Counted from the first letter of the stretch, positions 1 to 8,944 are shown. The stretch: DNA of 48,518 nucleotides from Sphaerochaetaceae bacterium (GCA_028532915.1 JAQQAI010000012.1:1-48518), one strand, 5' to 3'. The notes: a model not told the origin generated them from the letters alone. Numbers and translations are program-made.

Positions 1-1
1 G

Positions 2-580
2 GAGGAAGAAGAATTCTTCAGTCCGGAACCTCTTACCTCACGCGTAAGATCGACGGTCCTGCGCGGGACGACATACAGGAAGGCCACTCCTATCGGAACT
101 GCATATATCACGATCAATTCGGACGGAGCCGAGGATGAACCTTTCGAAGTATTCATCAATGTGGCAAAAGTCGGGTCGGATGTTTCTGCCGATGCGGAGG
201 GTCTCGGCCGTCTCATCAGCCTCCTTCTCAGGATGCCCAGCCCTCTTACTCCGATGCAGAGAACGAAGGCCGTGATCGCACAGCTGAGAGGAATCGGTTC
301 AGGACGGCCCCTCGGTTTCGGGAAAAACCGGGTAATGAGTCTGCCAGATGCTGTTGCACAGGTTCTCGAGGAACATATCGGATCTTCAGATGACAACAAC
401 TATCCCGAACTTCCCGATGAAGAGGATGCCCTTCAAAGTGCGAAGCAGTTCAACCTCGGACTTGAGAAGGAACTGAACAAGAGTGTTCTTCCCGATATCT
501 GTCCGGTATGCGGAAATGTCACCTTCGTGAATATCGAAGGCTGCAAGAAGTGCTTTTCCTGCGGTCACAGTGAATGCTGA
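2..580 (+). CDS. nrdJ: Vitamin B12-dependent (class II) ribonucleotide reductase, C-terminal part
   Basis: The frame is open from the left edge, so this is only the last 192 residues of a much larger enzyme. Class II reductases convert ribonucleotides to deoxyribonucleotides with adenosylcobalamin and work with or without oxygen. The segment GTAYITINSDG, then EVFINVAKVGSD and LGRLISLLLRMPSP, is typical of the end of the NrdJ barrel. It is followed by an acidic linker and a cysteine-rich tail with CPVCGN and CKKCFSCGHSEC, the redox-active and probably metal-binding end of the family. A hairpin follows 15 bases after the stop. The family call is firm; the start lies outside the window. Confidence 0.93.
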   Translation, partial: EEEEFFSPEPLTSRVRSTVLRGTTYRKATPIGTAYITINSDGAEDEPFEVFINVAKVGSDVSADAEGLGRLISLLLRMPSPLTPMQRTKAVIAQLRGIGSGRPLGFGKNRVMSLPDAVAQVLEEHIGSSDDNNYPELPDEEDALQSAKQFNLGLEKELNKSVLPDICPVCGNVTFVNIEGCKKCFSCGHSEC

Positions 581-595
581 TGAATTAGAATGAGT

Positions 596-624
596 GCCTT
601 CCGGTCATTACCGGAAGGCTTTCC
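596..624 (+). terminator. Hairpin terminator after nrdJ
   Basis: A perfect 10-bp stem (596-605 with 610-619) with a CATT loop is followed by a short pyrimidine run, TTTCCTCC. The T run is weak, so termination may be partial. Its place just after the nrdJ stop supports the call. Confidence 0.6.
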
Positions 625-662
625 TCCCCGCCGTTTTTCGGCTGTCTCAACAGCTCTCAAGG

Positions 663-691
663 TTGCAAACCCTTCAGTATTATAGTATAGT
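663..691 (+). promoter_or_regulatory. Predicted nifJ promoter
   Basis: TTGCAA (663-668) and TATAGT (686-691) are separated by 17 bases, a good housekeeping-sigma match. Transcription would start near 698, giving a leader of about 100 bases before nifJ. The inverted repeat at 703-725 would lie immediately after the start point. Confidence 0.55.
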
Positions 692-702
692 TGCTTAGTA
701 GA

Positions 703-725
703 TACCCTGTAGTGCATACAGGGTA
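703..725. promoter_or_regulatory. 9-bp perfect inverted repeat, putative operator or 5' hairpin
   Basis: TACCCTGTA (703-711) and TACAGGGTA (717-725) are exact reverse complements around a 5-base spacer. From the predicted start of nifJ transcription the element covers about +6 to +28, a position where a repressor would block elongation. It does not match the Rex box (TTGTGA-N6-TCACAA). In RNA it would also form a stable stem-loop. Confidence 0.5.
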
Positions 726-796
726 CTGTCGTGTGTAAAATAGTTGTGGGCAATTGGTGTCTGCAGGTAAAAAAATAATTTCAATGGAGTGTCAAT

Positions 797-3700
797 ATGA
801 GTAACAAAAAAATGGTTACTATTGATGGAAATACTGCGGCCGCGCACGTGGCTTATGCGTTCAGTGACGTCGCTGCAATATACCCCATCACACCATCTTC
901 ACCTATGGGAGAATATTCAGATTCATGGGCGAGTACCGGAAGGAAAAACCTGTTTGGTGAGAAAGTAGACATCACCGAGATGCAGTCGGAAGCCGGAGCT
1001 GCCGGAGCCGTTCACGGTTCGTTATCAGCCGGAGCTATGACAACAACGTTTACTGCAAGTCAAGGCTTATTGCTCATGATCCCGAACATGCACAAGATTG
1101 CAGGTGAAATGCTTCCTACGGTTTTCCACGTATCGGCCCGTTCACTCGCTGCGCAGTCTCTTTCAATCTTCGGTGACCACAGTGATGTAATGTCCTGCAG
1201 AAATACCGGATTCGCTATGACTGCCGCAAGCAGCATTCAGGAAACCATGGATCTTGCTCTCGTTGCTCATCTTGCCACACTGAAGGCTCAGGTTCCTTTC
1301 CTCTCTTTCTTTGACGGATTCAGAACTTCTCATGAAGTTTCCAAGGTGGAAGAGATCGCTTATGAAGATATGCTTTCTCTCGTTGAACCCGAGTACATCG
1401 AACGATTCAGAGACAGAGCTCAAAGACCTGACAAACCACGGTTGAAAGTCGCTGCACAGAATGAGGATGTATACTTCCAGGGTCGTGAAACTGTCAATAA
1501 ATACTATGATGCAGTTCCCGAGATCGTTCAGGAATACATGGATAAAGTCGCCAAGATCACAGGCAGATCCTACAAGCTGTTCGATTATGTCGGTGCTCCG
1601 GATGCGGACAGAGTCGTCATCGCAATGGGTAGTGCTCTCGATACATTCGAATGGGTCGCCGATTACCTGAACAAAAACGGCGAGAAAGTCGGTGTTCTCA
1701 AAGTACGCCTCTATCGCCCGTTCTCGGCAAAACACCTTGTGGCAGCTCTTCCTGAGACTGTTAAGAAGATTGCTGTCTTGGACAGAACAAAAGAGCCCGG
1801 TTCAATCGGTGAACCTCTCTATCTCGATGTTGTCACTGCTCTGACTCAGATGGGCAAGACCGATATCTCTGTTATTGGCGGCCGTTACGGTCTTTCAAGC
1901 AAAGATTTCACACCTACCCATGCAAAATCAGTGTTCGACCATCTCAACAACGGCAACTTCCACGACTTTACAGTCGGTATCAACGATGATGTCACTCATA
2001 AGAGCATTCCAATCTGCGATCCTATCGACGTAAGTCCCGAAGGTGTAGTCTCCTGTATGTTCTGGGGTCTCGGATCTGACGGAACCGTCGGTGCAAACAA
2101 GGATTCGATCAAGATCATCGGCGGAAACACCGATATGAACGCACAGGCTTACTTCTCATACGACTCCAAGAAATCGGGCGGTATCACCATCAGTCACCTC
2201 CGTTTCGGAAAAAGCAGTGTGAACATGCCCTGGCTGATCGACAGTGCCGATTTTGTAGCTTGTCACAATCCTGCTTATATCGGACGCTACGACATGCTCA
2301 AACCTCTTAAGAAAGGTGGAGTTTTCCTTCTCAACTCGCAGATCCCTACCGATGAGGTATTCTCTCATCTCACAGCTGATGAGCAGAAGCAGATCATCGA
2401 CAAAGAGATCAAATTCTATAACATCGATGCACTGAAGATCGCTGAGGAAGTAGGTCTCGGAACCCGTATCAATACCGTCATGCAGGCTGTATTCTTCAAG
2501 ATCTCAGGTATCTTCCCGGAAGAGGAAGCAATCTCACTCATCAAGAACGCCATCAAGAAGACCTTCAGCAAGAAGGGTGAAGATATCGTCAAGATGAACT
2601 GGGCTGCCGTTGATGCTGCATCAGCAGCTCTTGAAGAGGTCTCAGTGCCTAAGACTGTCGGTGAGGCATATGTTCCCAAGAAACTCATCAAAGAAGATGC
2701 CGATGATTTCGCCAAGGATATCATCGAACCGATCATGCACCTCAAAGGTAACGATATTCCGGTTTCCAAGATGAGCTTCGACGGTACGCTGCCTACGAAC
2801 ACAAGCAAACTGGAAAAACGCGGAGTTGCTCCGTTCGTTCCTCACTGGATCAGCGAGAACTGTATTCAGTGTAACCAGTGTGTACAGTCCTGTCCTCATG
2901 CTGCTATCAGAGCTAAACAGATTGATCCTAAAGATCTCGAGAATGCTCCTGAAACATTCACAACTTTGAAATCAACTACTAAGAATGACAGAGATCTCAG
3001 ATTCAAGATTCAGATCTATCCCGAAGATTGTCAGGGATGCGGAGTCTGTGTCGAAACCTGTCCTTCCAAGGTAAAATCTCTTGAACTCAGTCCGCTCCAG
3101 GTCGAGAGAGATAGAGGCGAGACTACGAACTCGGAATTCTTCGATGCTCTTCCGGATGACGTGACTGACGGAATCGCATTGACCACCGTCAAGGGTATGC
3201 AGTTCAAGAAACCTCTGTTCGAGTTCTCCGGTGCCTGTGCAGGTTGCGGTGAGACTCCATATGTGAAGCTCGTATCGCAGATCTGCGGTGAGAGAATGCT
3301 TGCCGCGAATGCAACAGGTTGTTCTTCAATCTACGGCGGAACTTTCCCGACGACTCCTTATGCACAGAGAAACGACGGACGCGGTCCTGCATGGGGTAAC
3401 TCACTGTTCGAAGATAACGCTGAGTACGGTCTCGGTATGAGACTTGCCGTCGAATCCAACAGAAGGCTTCTGAGAAGCGCAATCGACAGTCTTCTCGCTA
3501 TCGGTACCACAGATGCACTCAAAGCTGCTTTAGAGAAGAATCTGGAGCTGTGGGATGATAAAACTGAAGCGAGCATCGATGCTCAGAAAGAGACTCAGGC
3601 TCTTCTTGATGATGCTCTCGCTCAGGCAGGTTCGGACGAAGCAAAGCGCCTTGTCAAAAAAATCATCGAATTGAAAGACTACCTTTCCGACAAGGATGTC

Positions 3701-4330
3701 TGGATTATCGGCGGTGACGGTTGGGCATATGATATCGGGTACGGCGGTCTGGACCATGTTGTTGCTTCCGGTAAGAATGTGAATATCCTTGTTCTTGATA
3801 CAGAGGTTTATTCTAATACCGGTGGACAGGCTTCCAAAGCTACTCCTATCGGAGCTGTCGCGAAGTTCGCAAACGCAGGTAAGCAGATCGGCAAGAAGAA
3901 TATGGGCTTCATGATGATGAGTTACGGTCATGCATACGTCGCTTCAGTAGCGATGGGTGCCAACAGACTTCATACTCAGAAAGCGCTTCAGGAAGCTGTG
4001 GCGTTTGACGGACCTTCGATCGTCTTCTGTTACGCTCCCTGTATCAACCATGGTATCAACATGAGAATGAGTCAGGTTGAAGAAAAACGAGCAGTTGATG
4101 TAGGTTACTGGCCTCTGTTCCGCTACAATCCAAAATTAGAAGAAGGAAAGAGATTCAGCTGGGATGCCAGATCTCAGGATGGAGACTTCCAGGAGTTCAT
4201 CAAGAGCGAACGCCGTTACTCTTCTCTGTACAAGACAAATCCGGATAACGCCGATATGCTGTTCGAGAAGGCTGAAAAAGACGCGAAACATAGAATGGAA
4301 TTCTATAAGAACGTCGGACAGATCATGTAA
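797..4330 (+). CDS. nifJ: Pyruvate:ferredoxin (flavodoxin) oxidoreductase
   Basis: This 1177-aa single-chain PFOR oxidises pyruvate and CoA to acetyl-CoA and CO2 and passes electrons to ferredoxin. The length is normal for the fused form. Visible parts in order are the N-terminal domain with YPITPSSPMGEYSDSW (about residue 28), the middle domains, two 4Fe-4S motifs CIQCNQCVQSCP (from C689) and CQGCGVCVETCP (from C745), and the C-terminal TPP domain with CAGCGETPYVKL (about 814), ATGCSSIYGG, GGDGWAYDIGYGGLDH (about 972) and TEVYSNTGGQASKATPIG. TGGAG lies 7 bases before the ATG. The gene is monocistronic, with its own promoter and terminator. It marks an anaerobic fermentative metabolism. Confidence 0.97.
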   Translation: MSNKKMVTIDGNTAAAHVAYAFSDVAAIYPITPSSPMGEYSDSWASTGRKNLFGEKVDITEMQSEAGAAGAVHGSLSAGAMTTTFTASQGLLLMIPNMHKIAGEMLPTVFHVSARSLAAQSLSIFGDHSDVMSCRNTGFAMTAASSIQETMDLALVAHLATLKAQVPFLSFFDGFRTSHEVSKVEEIAYEDMLSLVEPEYIERFRDRAQRPDKPRLKVAAQNEDVYFQGRETVNKYYDAVPEIVQEYMDKVAKITGRSYKLFDYVGAPDADRVVIAMGSALDTFEWVADYLNKNGEKVGVLKVRLYRPFSAKHLVAALPETVKKIAVLDRTKEPGSIGEPLYLDVVTALTQMGKTDISVIGGRYGLSSKDFTPTHAKSVFDHLNNGNFHDFTVGINDDVTHKSIPICDPIDVSPEGVVSCMFWGLGSDGTVGANKDSIKIIGGNTDMNAQAYFSYDSKKSGGITISHLRFGKSSVNMPWLIDSADFVACHNPAYIGRYDMLKPLKKGGVFLLNSQIPTDEVFSHLTADEQKQIIDKEIKFYNIDALKIAEEVGLGTRINTVMQAVFFKISGIFPEEEAISLIKNAIKKTFSKKGEDIVKMNWAAVDAASAALEEVSVPKTVGEAYVPKKLIKEDADDFAKDIIEPIMHLKGNDIPVSKMSFDGTLPTNTSKLEKRGVAPFVPHWISENCIQCNQCVQSCPHAAIRAKQIDPKDLENAPETFTTLKSTTKNDRDLRFKIQIYPEDCQGCGVCVETCPSKVKSLELSPLQVERDRGETTNSEFFDALPDDVTDGIALTTVKGMQFKKPLFEFSGACAGCGETPYVKLVSQICGERMLAANATGCSSIYGGTFPTTPYAQRNDGRGPAWGNSLFEDNAEYGLGMRLAVESNRRLLRSAIDSLLAIGTTDALKAALEKNLELWDDKTEASIDAQKETQALLDDALAQAGSDEAKRLVKKIIELKDYLSDKDVWIIGGDGWAYDIGYGGLDHVVASGKNVNILVLDTEVYSNTGGQASKATPIGAVAKFANAGKQIGKKNMGFMMMSYGHAYVASVAMGANRLHTQKALQEAVAFDGPSIVFCYAPCINHGINMRMSQVEEKRAVDVGYWPLFRYNPKLEEGKRFSWDARSQDGDFQEFIKSERRYSSLYKTNPDNADMLFEKAEKDAKHRMEFYKNVGQIM

Positions 4331-4355
4331 ATCAGGTGATTATATCGCCATAATG

Positions 4356-4383
4356 AAAGCCGCCTTTTTTAGGCGGCTTTCTC
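4356..4383. terminator. Bidirectional terminator between nifJ and the nitroreductase gene
   Basis: A 10-bp stem (4356-4365 with 4371-4380) with a T5 loop carries AAA on one side and TTT on the other, followed by CTCTTT. It lies between two converging genes and can end transcripts on both strands. Confidence 0.75.
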
Positions 4384-4400
4384 TTTGATCCATATTGAAT

Positions 4401-5186
4401 CTATTCCATCCAGCGCTGGTAAAGCAGCTTTCCTGAACGGTTCATCTCCTCCATGAAATCACTCATATGCTTTCTGAAGTAGTAATCATCACTGATTGTC
4501 TCATCGGAATCCTCAGGCAGTCCCTTTCTTCTTCTCATCGCTTTTTCCTGTTCACCATAGGCGTATTTCAGCTTTTCCAGAGTGTAATCCTGATATGAAT
4601 TTTCCATGAAGACAGCATCAACCGACGGTCTGATGGAAGGGTGTGCCAGTTCCTGCGTGCTTTTCGGGTATCCGAAAACGAGCAGAGTTGCTACCGCCGC
4701 GTACTTTGGAAGCGAGAACATCGAGACGATCTGTTCATGGTTTTCGAGTATGTCTCCGATATAACATGAGCCGATTCCGAAAGATTCTGCTGCGATCACC
4801 GCATTCTGCGCAGCTATCAGAGCATCATCAAGTGCCAGAAAGAGTTCTCCGGCCCCCACCTTTCTTTCCTGAATGCCTCTCTGTTTTCCTTTCTCAACGC
4901 TTCCGTTGAGTCTGTAGAAATTTTCCCATTTCTGAACATCGGCGACGAAAAGCCATACCATAGGCGCTTTCGCTATCATCGGCTGGTTGTCACAGAGAAC
5001 TGCAAGCTTTTCCTTTATGTTCCTGTCTTTGATGTCTATGATACTATAGAACAGCTGATTGCCTGCGGTCGGTGCTCTCAGTGTCGCTTTCTGAATCATC
5101 TCTTTTTTTTCCGGTTCAATATCTTTTTGCAGAAAAGAGCGGCAGCTTCTTCTTTTCATCAATATATTCATCACTTCATTTTCCAT
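4401..5186 (-). CDS. Nitroreductase family protein (NADPH-dependent FMN flavoprotein)
   Basis: The 261-aa protein has the marks of the nitroreductase/FMN reductase fold: RRSCRSF at residues 12-18, APTAGNQ near 39-45 (FMN-binding positions), and a GIGSCYIGDI segment. The family reduces nitro compounds, quinones or flavins with NAD(P)H. The 50-residue charged C-terminal tail resembles the longer NfsA-like branch. The ATG at 5186 was chosen because AAGGAG lies 5 bases upstream; a TTG at 5204 would place the ribosome-binding site inside the gene. The gene diverges from the MFS transporter with about 69 bases between them. The substrate is unknown. Confidence 0.85.
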   Translation of the reverse strand: MENEVMNILMKRRSCRSFLQKDIEPEKKEMIQKATLRAPTAGNQLFYSIIDIKDRNIKEKLAVLCDNQPMIAKAPMVWLFVADVQKWENFYRLNGSVEKGKQRGIQERKVGAGELFLALDDALIAAQNAVIAAESFGIGSCYIGDILENHEQIVSMFSLPKYAAVATLLVFGYPKSTQELAHPSIRPSVDAVFMENSYQDYTLEKLKYAYGEQEKAMRRRKGLPEDSDETISDDYYFRKHMSDFMEEMNRSGKLLYQRWME

Positions 5187-5255
5187 ATTGGCTCCTTTGT
5201 TCAACCCACTATACTCATCAGCGGTGTTGTTGTAGTATAGAATCGGAAGGTGATA

Positions 5256-6563
5256 ATGAAAAGTATCCGAGTGTATTCATATCGATGGGTAGTCCTTTCT
5301 GCATTGATGATCGTTCTTATGGTTTCTGAGATGCAATGGTTGATTTTTGCTCCTATATCTAGAGCGGCTACAGATTTTTATCAATTACAGATTCCTTCCG
5401 ATTCAATCATCAGTCCCGATATCCTCACACTTATTCATCTGATTTCCTTTTTGATCTTTTCAGTACCGGCCTCTTTTCTGATAAATAAACTCGGACTGAA
5501 ATGGTCCTTGCGGACAGCTGCGATTCTCATCGCAGTGTTCTCTTTAATCAAAGGTTTCACCGCTGCGGATTTCAATTACGTGGTCTTCTCCCAGATAGGA
5601 CTTTCATTAGGGTATGTGATCATCCTGAACTCGGTCACAACGGTGACCAATAGATGGTTCCCGTTCAAAGAACGCGGATTTGCTGCCGGACTCGTCTCTT
5701 TTTCCCAGTATTTGGGATTGCTGCTGATCATGATCATCGCTCCCAGAATAGTGACCATTGATCCTGCCGACCCTGGATACGGTGACGGACTTCCGCGATT
5801 ACTGATGATGCTGGGGATAATCACAAGCGTGAGTGCTCTTGCTGTTCTCTTCTTCTTCAAAGAGAAACCTCCTACTCCCCCGACGAGGAAACCTGTCAAG
5901 ATAGAGAAGTTCTATGATTCACTGGTATTACTGCTGACAAAAAAGCATATGGGCGGATTCATGATCATCTTCGGTCTGGCCTGGGGGCTTTTCAATGTGT
6001 TCATCGCGAAAATCGATTCCATCACCGCCTTCGTGAAGATAGAGAATTCCAACGGGATTCTCGGAGTCCTTCTGCTTGTAGGAGGATTATTCGGTTCGAT
6101 CGTGATACCGTTTCTTTCAGACTACTATCGAAAAAGAAAATTCTTCTTCGCGATCTCGATACTGGGAATCTTTATAGGTGTCGTTCTTTTTGCTTTCGCA
6201 CCGACACTCCTTCGCGTTGGAATGCCTTTTTTCATCATTTACATCATTGTGACGGTTCTCGGCTTCTTCTTCCAGGGAACTATGCCTCTGGGTTATCAGT
6301 ATGCTTTCGAGCTGAGTTATCCCGTGCAGGAAGCTTCGTCACAGGGGGCACTGCTGCTCAACGGCCATCTGGTCGGGGCGCTTATTCTGATTTTTATGAA
6401 TATCGAGGGAGGGAAGCACCTCGAAGGAGTGCTGATCGCGAGTGTCGCGCTGCTGTTCGCTGCACTCATTGGGATTGCGTTTGTAAAGGAATCTCCGATA
6501 ATCGTGACCGAAGAAGAAAGGTTGAAAGAAGCTTCAGGAAAAGAGTGGGTACATCAACGTTGA
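5256..6563 (+). CDS. Major facilitator superfamily transporter
   Basis: The 435-aa hydrophobic protein has about 12 membrane segments and a charged central loop (PPTPPTRKPVKIEKFYDS) between two halves of six, the usual MFS layout. The NKLGLKWSLR region after the second membrane segment and DYYRKRKFFF in the second half occupy the places of the family loop motifs. The substrate cannot be read; the overall look is closer to organic-anion or sugar-phosphate-like carriers than to drug pumps, but this is only an impression. GGAAGG sits 5 bases before the ATG at 5256; the GTG at 5250 overlaps that site and is less likely. Confidence 0.85.
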   Translation: MKSIRVYSYRWVVLSALMIVLMVSEMQWLIFAPISRAATDFYQLQIPSDSIISPDILTLIHLISFLIFSVPASFLINKLGLKWSLRTAAILIAVFSLIKGFTAADFNYVVFSQIGLSLGYVIILNSVTTVTNRWFPFKERGFAAGLVSFSQYLGLLLIMIIAPRIVTIDPADPGYGDGLPRLLMMLGIITSVSALAVLFFFKEKPPTPPTRKPVKIEKFYDSLVLLLTKKHMGGFMIIFGLAWGLFNVFIAKIDSITAFVKIENSNGILGVLLLVGGLFGSIVIPFLSDYYRKRKFFFAISILGIFIGVVLFAFAPTLLRVGMPFFIIYIIVTVLGFFFQGTMPLGYQYAFELSYPVQEASSQGALLLNGHLVGALILIFMNIEGGKHLEGVLIASVALLFAALIGIAFVKESPIIVTEEERLKEASGKEWVHQR

Positions 6564-6564
6564 T

Positions 6565-6593
6565 AAAAAATGACCGCTTGACTTAAGCGGTCA
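6565..6593. terminator. Bidirectional terminator between MFS gene and rubredoxin gene
   Basis: The stem TGACCGCTT (6571-6579) with AAGCGGTCA (6585-6593) is preceded by six A, which read as a U run on the minus strand. It is therefore a good terminator for the rubredoxin gene and a weaker one for the transporter. Confidence 0.7.
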
Positions 6594-6610
6594 CTCGATT
6601 ACATCTTTTT

Positions 6611-6772
6611 TTATTCTTCAGGTGAGAAATCTGATTTTGCTGCACCACAAAGAGGACATACCCAATCTTCAGGGATATCTTCGAAGGCTGTTCCGGGCTG
6701 TACTCCGTTATCAGGGTCTCCGTCAGCTGGATCGTATACATATCCACACAAATCACAAACATACTTTTTCAT
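6611..6772 (-). CDS. Rubredoxin
   Basis: The 53-aa protein is a clear rubredoxin, a small one-iron electron carrier of anaerobes that often feeds electrons to superoxide reductase, rubrerythrin or oxygen reductases. The iron ligands are CDLCG (C6, C9) and CPLCG (C39, C42), and the family sequence [13 protein letters not shown] and the tryptophan before the second pair are present. GGAGG lies 7 bases before the ATG. It sits 80 bases downstream of the WYL regulator gene on the same strand, with no clear terminator between, so co-transcription is possible. No redox partner is adjacent; PFOR and the nitroreductase are the nearest redox genes. Confidence 0.95.
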   Translation of the reverse strand: MKKYVCDLCGYVYDPADGDPDNGVQPGTAFEDIPEDWVCPLCGAAKSDFSPEE

Positions 6773-6852
6773 GTCGAATCCTCCATTACTATAGATATTC
6801 CTAGAATAGCCTGTGTTATTAAAAAAAACAAGGCAAAGCGTTCAAAGTCGTA

Positions 6853-7830
6853 TCATTCTCTGCTTTCGGGATAGATTTCCAGAATTCTCTTCAGGTATGA
6901 AACATACTTTTTTCTGAAGGATTCAGGACCTATCACTTCGACGGCGTTTCCGCACTGTATGATCCGCAGCAGAAGCTCGATGGAGTTCTCGACCTCCATC
7001 TTGCAGATGGTTGATCCTCTTTCATCTTTCGAATAGCGCGGCGGGGTATGGGTGAGGTTATGGAAGGAGTTCATTGCCGATTTCTCTTTGAGCTTCAATG
7101 TCAGAGGTACGAAATCGACGCTGTCGTATCCGTTGTCGGGTTTATGCTGCTGAAACGGTTTGAGGTTATCGGGGATCGTATAGGTTTCATCGATGATTAC
7201 TGCGCTTACGATACTTGTGATATCGATGGTGATGATCTCCGAGGTATGACGAAGCCTTCCGGTAACGCTTATGGGATTCCTTCCTGTCTCATCCTCTCTG
7301 AAACCTATGAAATAGGGAGCGAACTCAGTCTCTACCCTGGTCGAACCCGATATATGCTGAATCTGGACCATTTTTCCAGAGACCCAGCTGTCGATCAGAA
7401 CCTCAAGCACCGTATTGAACTGCTTGTTCTGTTCTTCTTTCTTTTTCAGTTCGATATCTATCGATTCAGCGAGAGAAACGATATTGTCGGCGATGCTCGG
7501 TGCATATGAACGCATGTTCATCGCGATCTTCTTGAGACCGCTGGACAGATGTGGACTCTGCAGCTCACTGTTTGTCGCCAGAGCTTCGGCTGACAGGTTG
7601 AAAGCAAGAGATTCGTAGATGCTCAGAGAGATAGGCTCTTCGCCCTCTTTCTGATGGATCTTTATGAGATTGTTATCTTCATAGATATCGATGTATTTTT
7701 TCAGGTCATCAATATATCTGCTGATCGTCGAGCGGTGCACTCCGAGTCTGCGCGCGATCTCTGACCTTCTCAGCCCCTCGGGGTGGCTGTGCAGAAGGAG
7801 CTCTAGTTGAGCAACTCGTTCTCCTTTCAT
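6853..7830 (-). CDS. WYL-domain transcriptional regulator with N-terminal HTH
   Basis: The 325-aa protein begins with a winged helix-turn-helix (residues 1-50; LRRSEIARRLGVHRSTISRY). A WYL-like middle region (about 165-240, with TEFAPYFIGF and ITIDITSIVSAVI) and a WCX-type C-terminal extension (about 270-320) follow. Family members are ligand-responsive repressors or activators, often linked to DNA damage, phage defence or metabolism. ATG at 7830 is preferred, with GAGG about 9 bases upstream; a TTG at 7845 overlaps that site. Two inverted copies of TGCAACAAA flank its probable promoter and suggest autoregulation. The target genes are unknown; rubredoxin downstream is a candidate. Confidence 0.8.
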   Translation of the reverse strand: MKGERVAQLELLLHSHPEGLRRSEIARRLGVHRSTISRYIDDLKKYIDIYEDNNLIKIHQKEGEEPISLSIYESLAFNLSAEALATNSELQSPHLSSGLKKIAMNMRSYAPSIADNIVSLAESIDIELKKKEEQNKQFNTVLEVLIDSWVSGKMVQIQHISGSTRVETEFAPYFIGFREDETGRNPISVTGRLRHTSEIITIDITSIVSAVIIDETYTIPDNLKPFQQHKPDNGYDSVDFVPLTLKLKEKSAMNSFHNLTHTPPRYSKDERGSTICKMEVENSIELLLRIIQCGNAVEVIGPESFRKKYVSYLKRILEIYPESRE

Positions 7831-7857
7831 CCTTTTTTTCCTCAATTAGCACCAAAG

Positions 7858-7918
7858 TGCAACAAATTTTTTCACAGTATACCACGTGAAGGGCTTCTAT
7901 TGCATCATTTTTGTTGCA
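7858..7918. promoter_or_regulatory. Inverted operator-like pair around the WYL regulator promoter
   Basis: TGCAACAAA (7858-7866) and its exact reverse complement TTTGTTGCA (7910-7918) lie 43 bases apart. Between them, on the minus strand, is a -10-like TATACT (7882-7877). One half-site would fall at the transcription start and the other upstream of the -35 region, a layout suited to cooperative repression by the regulator encoded downstream. Confidence 0.4.
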
Positions 7919-7947
7919 ACTTCTTCGTAACTGTGGTTACATAGGCC

Positions 7948-8145
7948 ATGGACGATAGACTCATAGAGATAGAAACAAAACTGGCTTATTTGGAAGATAT
8001 GGTCACTACACTGAATGATCTGGTAGCTGAACAGCAGAAGCATATCGATCAGTTGGAGATCAAAAAGGCCCTGCTGGAGGAACAGATAGAGATTCTATTG
8101 GAGAATCAGGAAGATATTCCTCAGCGCAGACCTCCCCATTATTGA
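7948..8145 (+). CDS. slyX: SlyX-like coiled-coil protein
   Basis: The 65-aa acidic protein is nearly all heptad repeats (residues 1-50: LIEIETKLAYLEDMV, LNDLVAEQQKHIDQLE) and ends in a proline-rich RRPPHY tail. That tail and the length match the SlyX family, whose role is unknown and whose members are best known in proteobacteria. No strong ribosome-binding site is visible (only TAGG before the ATG). Its stop overlaps the end of the converging thioesterase gene by 7 bases. A 5-bp repeat GTAAC/GTTAC (7927-7940) precedes it. Confidence 0.75.
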   Translation: MDDRLIEIETKLAYLEDMVTTLNDLVAEQQKHIDQLEIKKALLEEQIEILLENQEDIPQRRPPHY

Positions 8146-8942
8146 TCAGATACCCTTCTTCTCCAGATAGTCTGTGCTGAACACAGCATTGTGATCTCCC
8201 CCTTATCATCTTCTTTGACGATCTGGTGGTCGAGGGTGAACATATCCTTGCGCATCTCTTCTTTACCCGGATATCCAGTATGGACACTGATTCTGTCATT
8301 ACGAAATGCCTGTTTCGAGTAGGTTATATCGATTGATGATGCCTGATAATCATCCAATATGGAAAACGGCAGAGACGAGAGGATGAACTTCACGTATGAG
8401 ACGTTGTTGACATGGAAGTTGCTGTCGGTGTCGTTGTAGGCGATGCACGTCGGTTTTTTCTCCACCGTGCTATAGAGCTCCGGCGAGAATATCTTTCTTT
8501 TTTCCATCTTCGGGTCCACGAATCTTGTGCACTGTGAGAACATCCCGTTATCTACCGAAGCGGGCTTGATGATATGATAGTTCTCGCTGTCTATGATCAG
8601 CCAGAGGGTCATCGACTCGAACAGCAGTCGATTTGTCTGCTGTTCATATGTTCTGCATCCCCTCGGGAAATAGAACTTCCACGGTTTCTGCGCCCATGTC
8701 TCAACGCGCATCTTCGCCGGCCACTGTGCATATGAATGGATATTCATCACCGTTCTTGTCACCACCCAGGTCATCTTCTTCTCTCTCAAATGAGGGATTC
8801 CCATGTTCATGCTGTATGCATGCATACCTGCCGACTCCTGCATCAGAGAGAAGTAGGTGTCAAGCCTGGCTGAATACCACGGATCCACATCAGCGGCTCT
8901 GAGCAGAAATGATTGCTGAGCTATACCCTGTTCGATTGTCAT
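8139..8942 (-). CDS. Acyl-ACP thioesterase
   Basis: The 267-aa protein has the double hot-dog layout of the FatA/FatB-like acyl-acyl carrier protein thioesterases, which release fatty acids from ACP. The N-terminal half holds YFSLMQESAGMHA. The second half holds NDTDSNFHVNNVSYVKF (about residues 169-185), which carries the conserved Asn and His of the family catalytic network. The length is typical for the bacterial form. The ATG is only 2 bases after the rsmD stop, so it is the last gene of the dnaE cluster. The 3' end overlaps slyX by 7 bases. In anaerobes these enzymes may supply free fatty acids or tune membrane lipids; the exact substrate is not readable. Confidence 0.88.
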   Translation of the reverse strand: MTIEQGIAQQSFLLRAADVDPWYSARLDTYFSLMQESAGMHAYSMNMGIPHLREKKMTWVVTRTVMNIHSYAQWPAKMRVETWAQKPWKFYFPRGCRTYEQQTNRLLFESMTLWLIIDSENYHIIKPASVDNGMFSQCTRFVDPKMEKRKIFSPELYSTVEKKPTCIAYNDTDSNFHVNNVSYVKFILSSLPFSILDDYQASSIDITYSKQAFRNDRISVHTGYPGKEEMRKDMFTLDHQIVKEDDKGEITMLCSAQTIWRRRVSDQ

Positions 8943-8944
8943 AA

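Noticed and set aside
703-725. nifJ inverted repeat considered as a Rex box
   Set aside because: The sequence TACCCTGTA lacks the TTGTGA half-site of Rex operators.
1163-1735. Open frame of 190 codons on the minus strand within nifJ
   Set aside because: Antisense shadow of a strongly conserved PFOR gene, with no recognisable domain.
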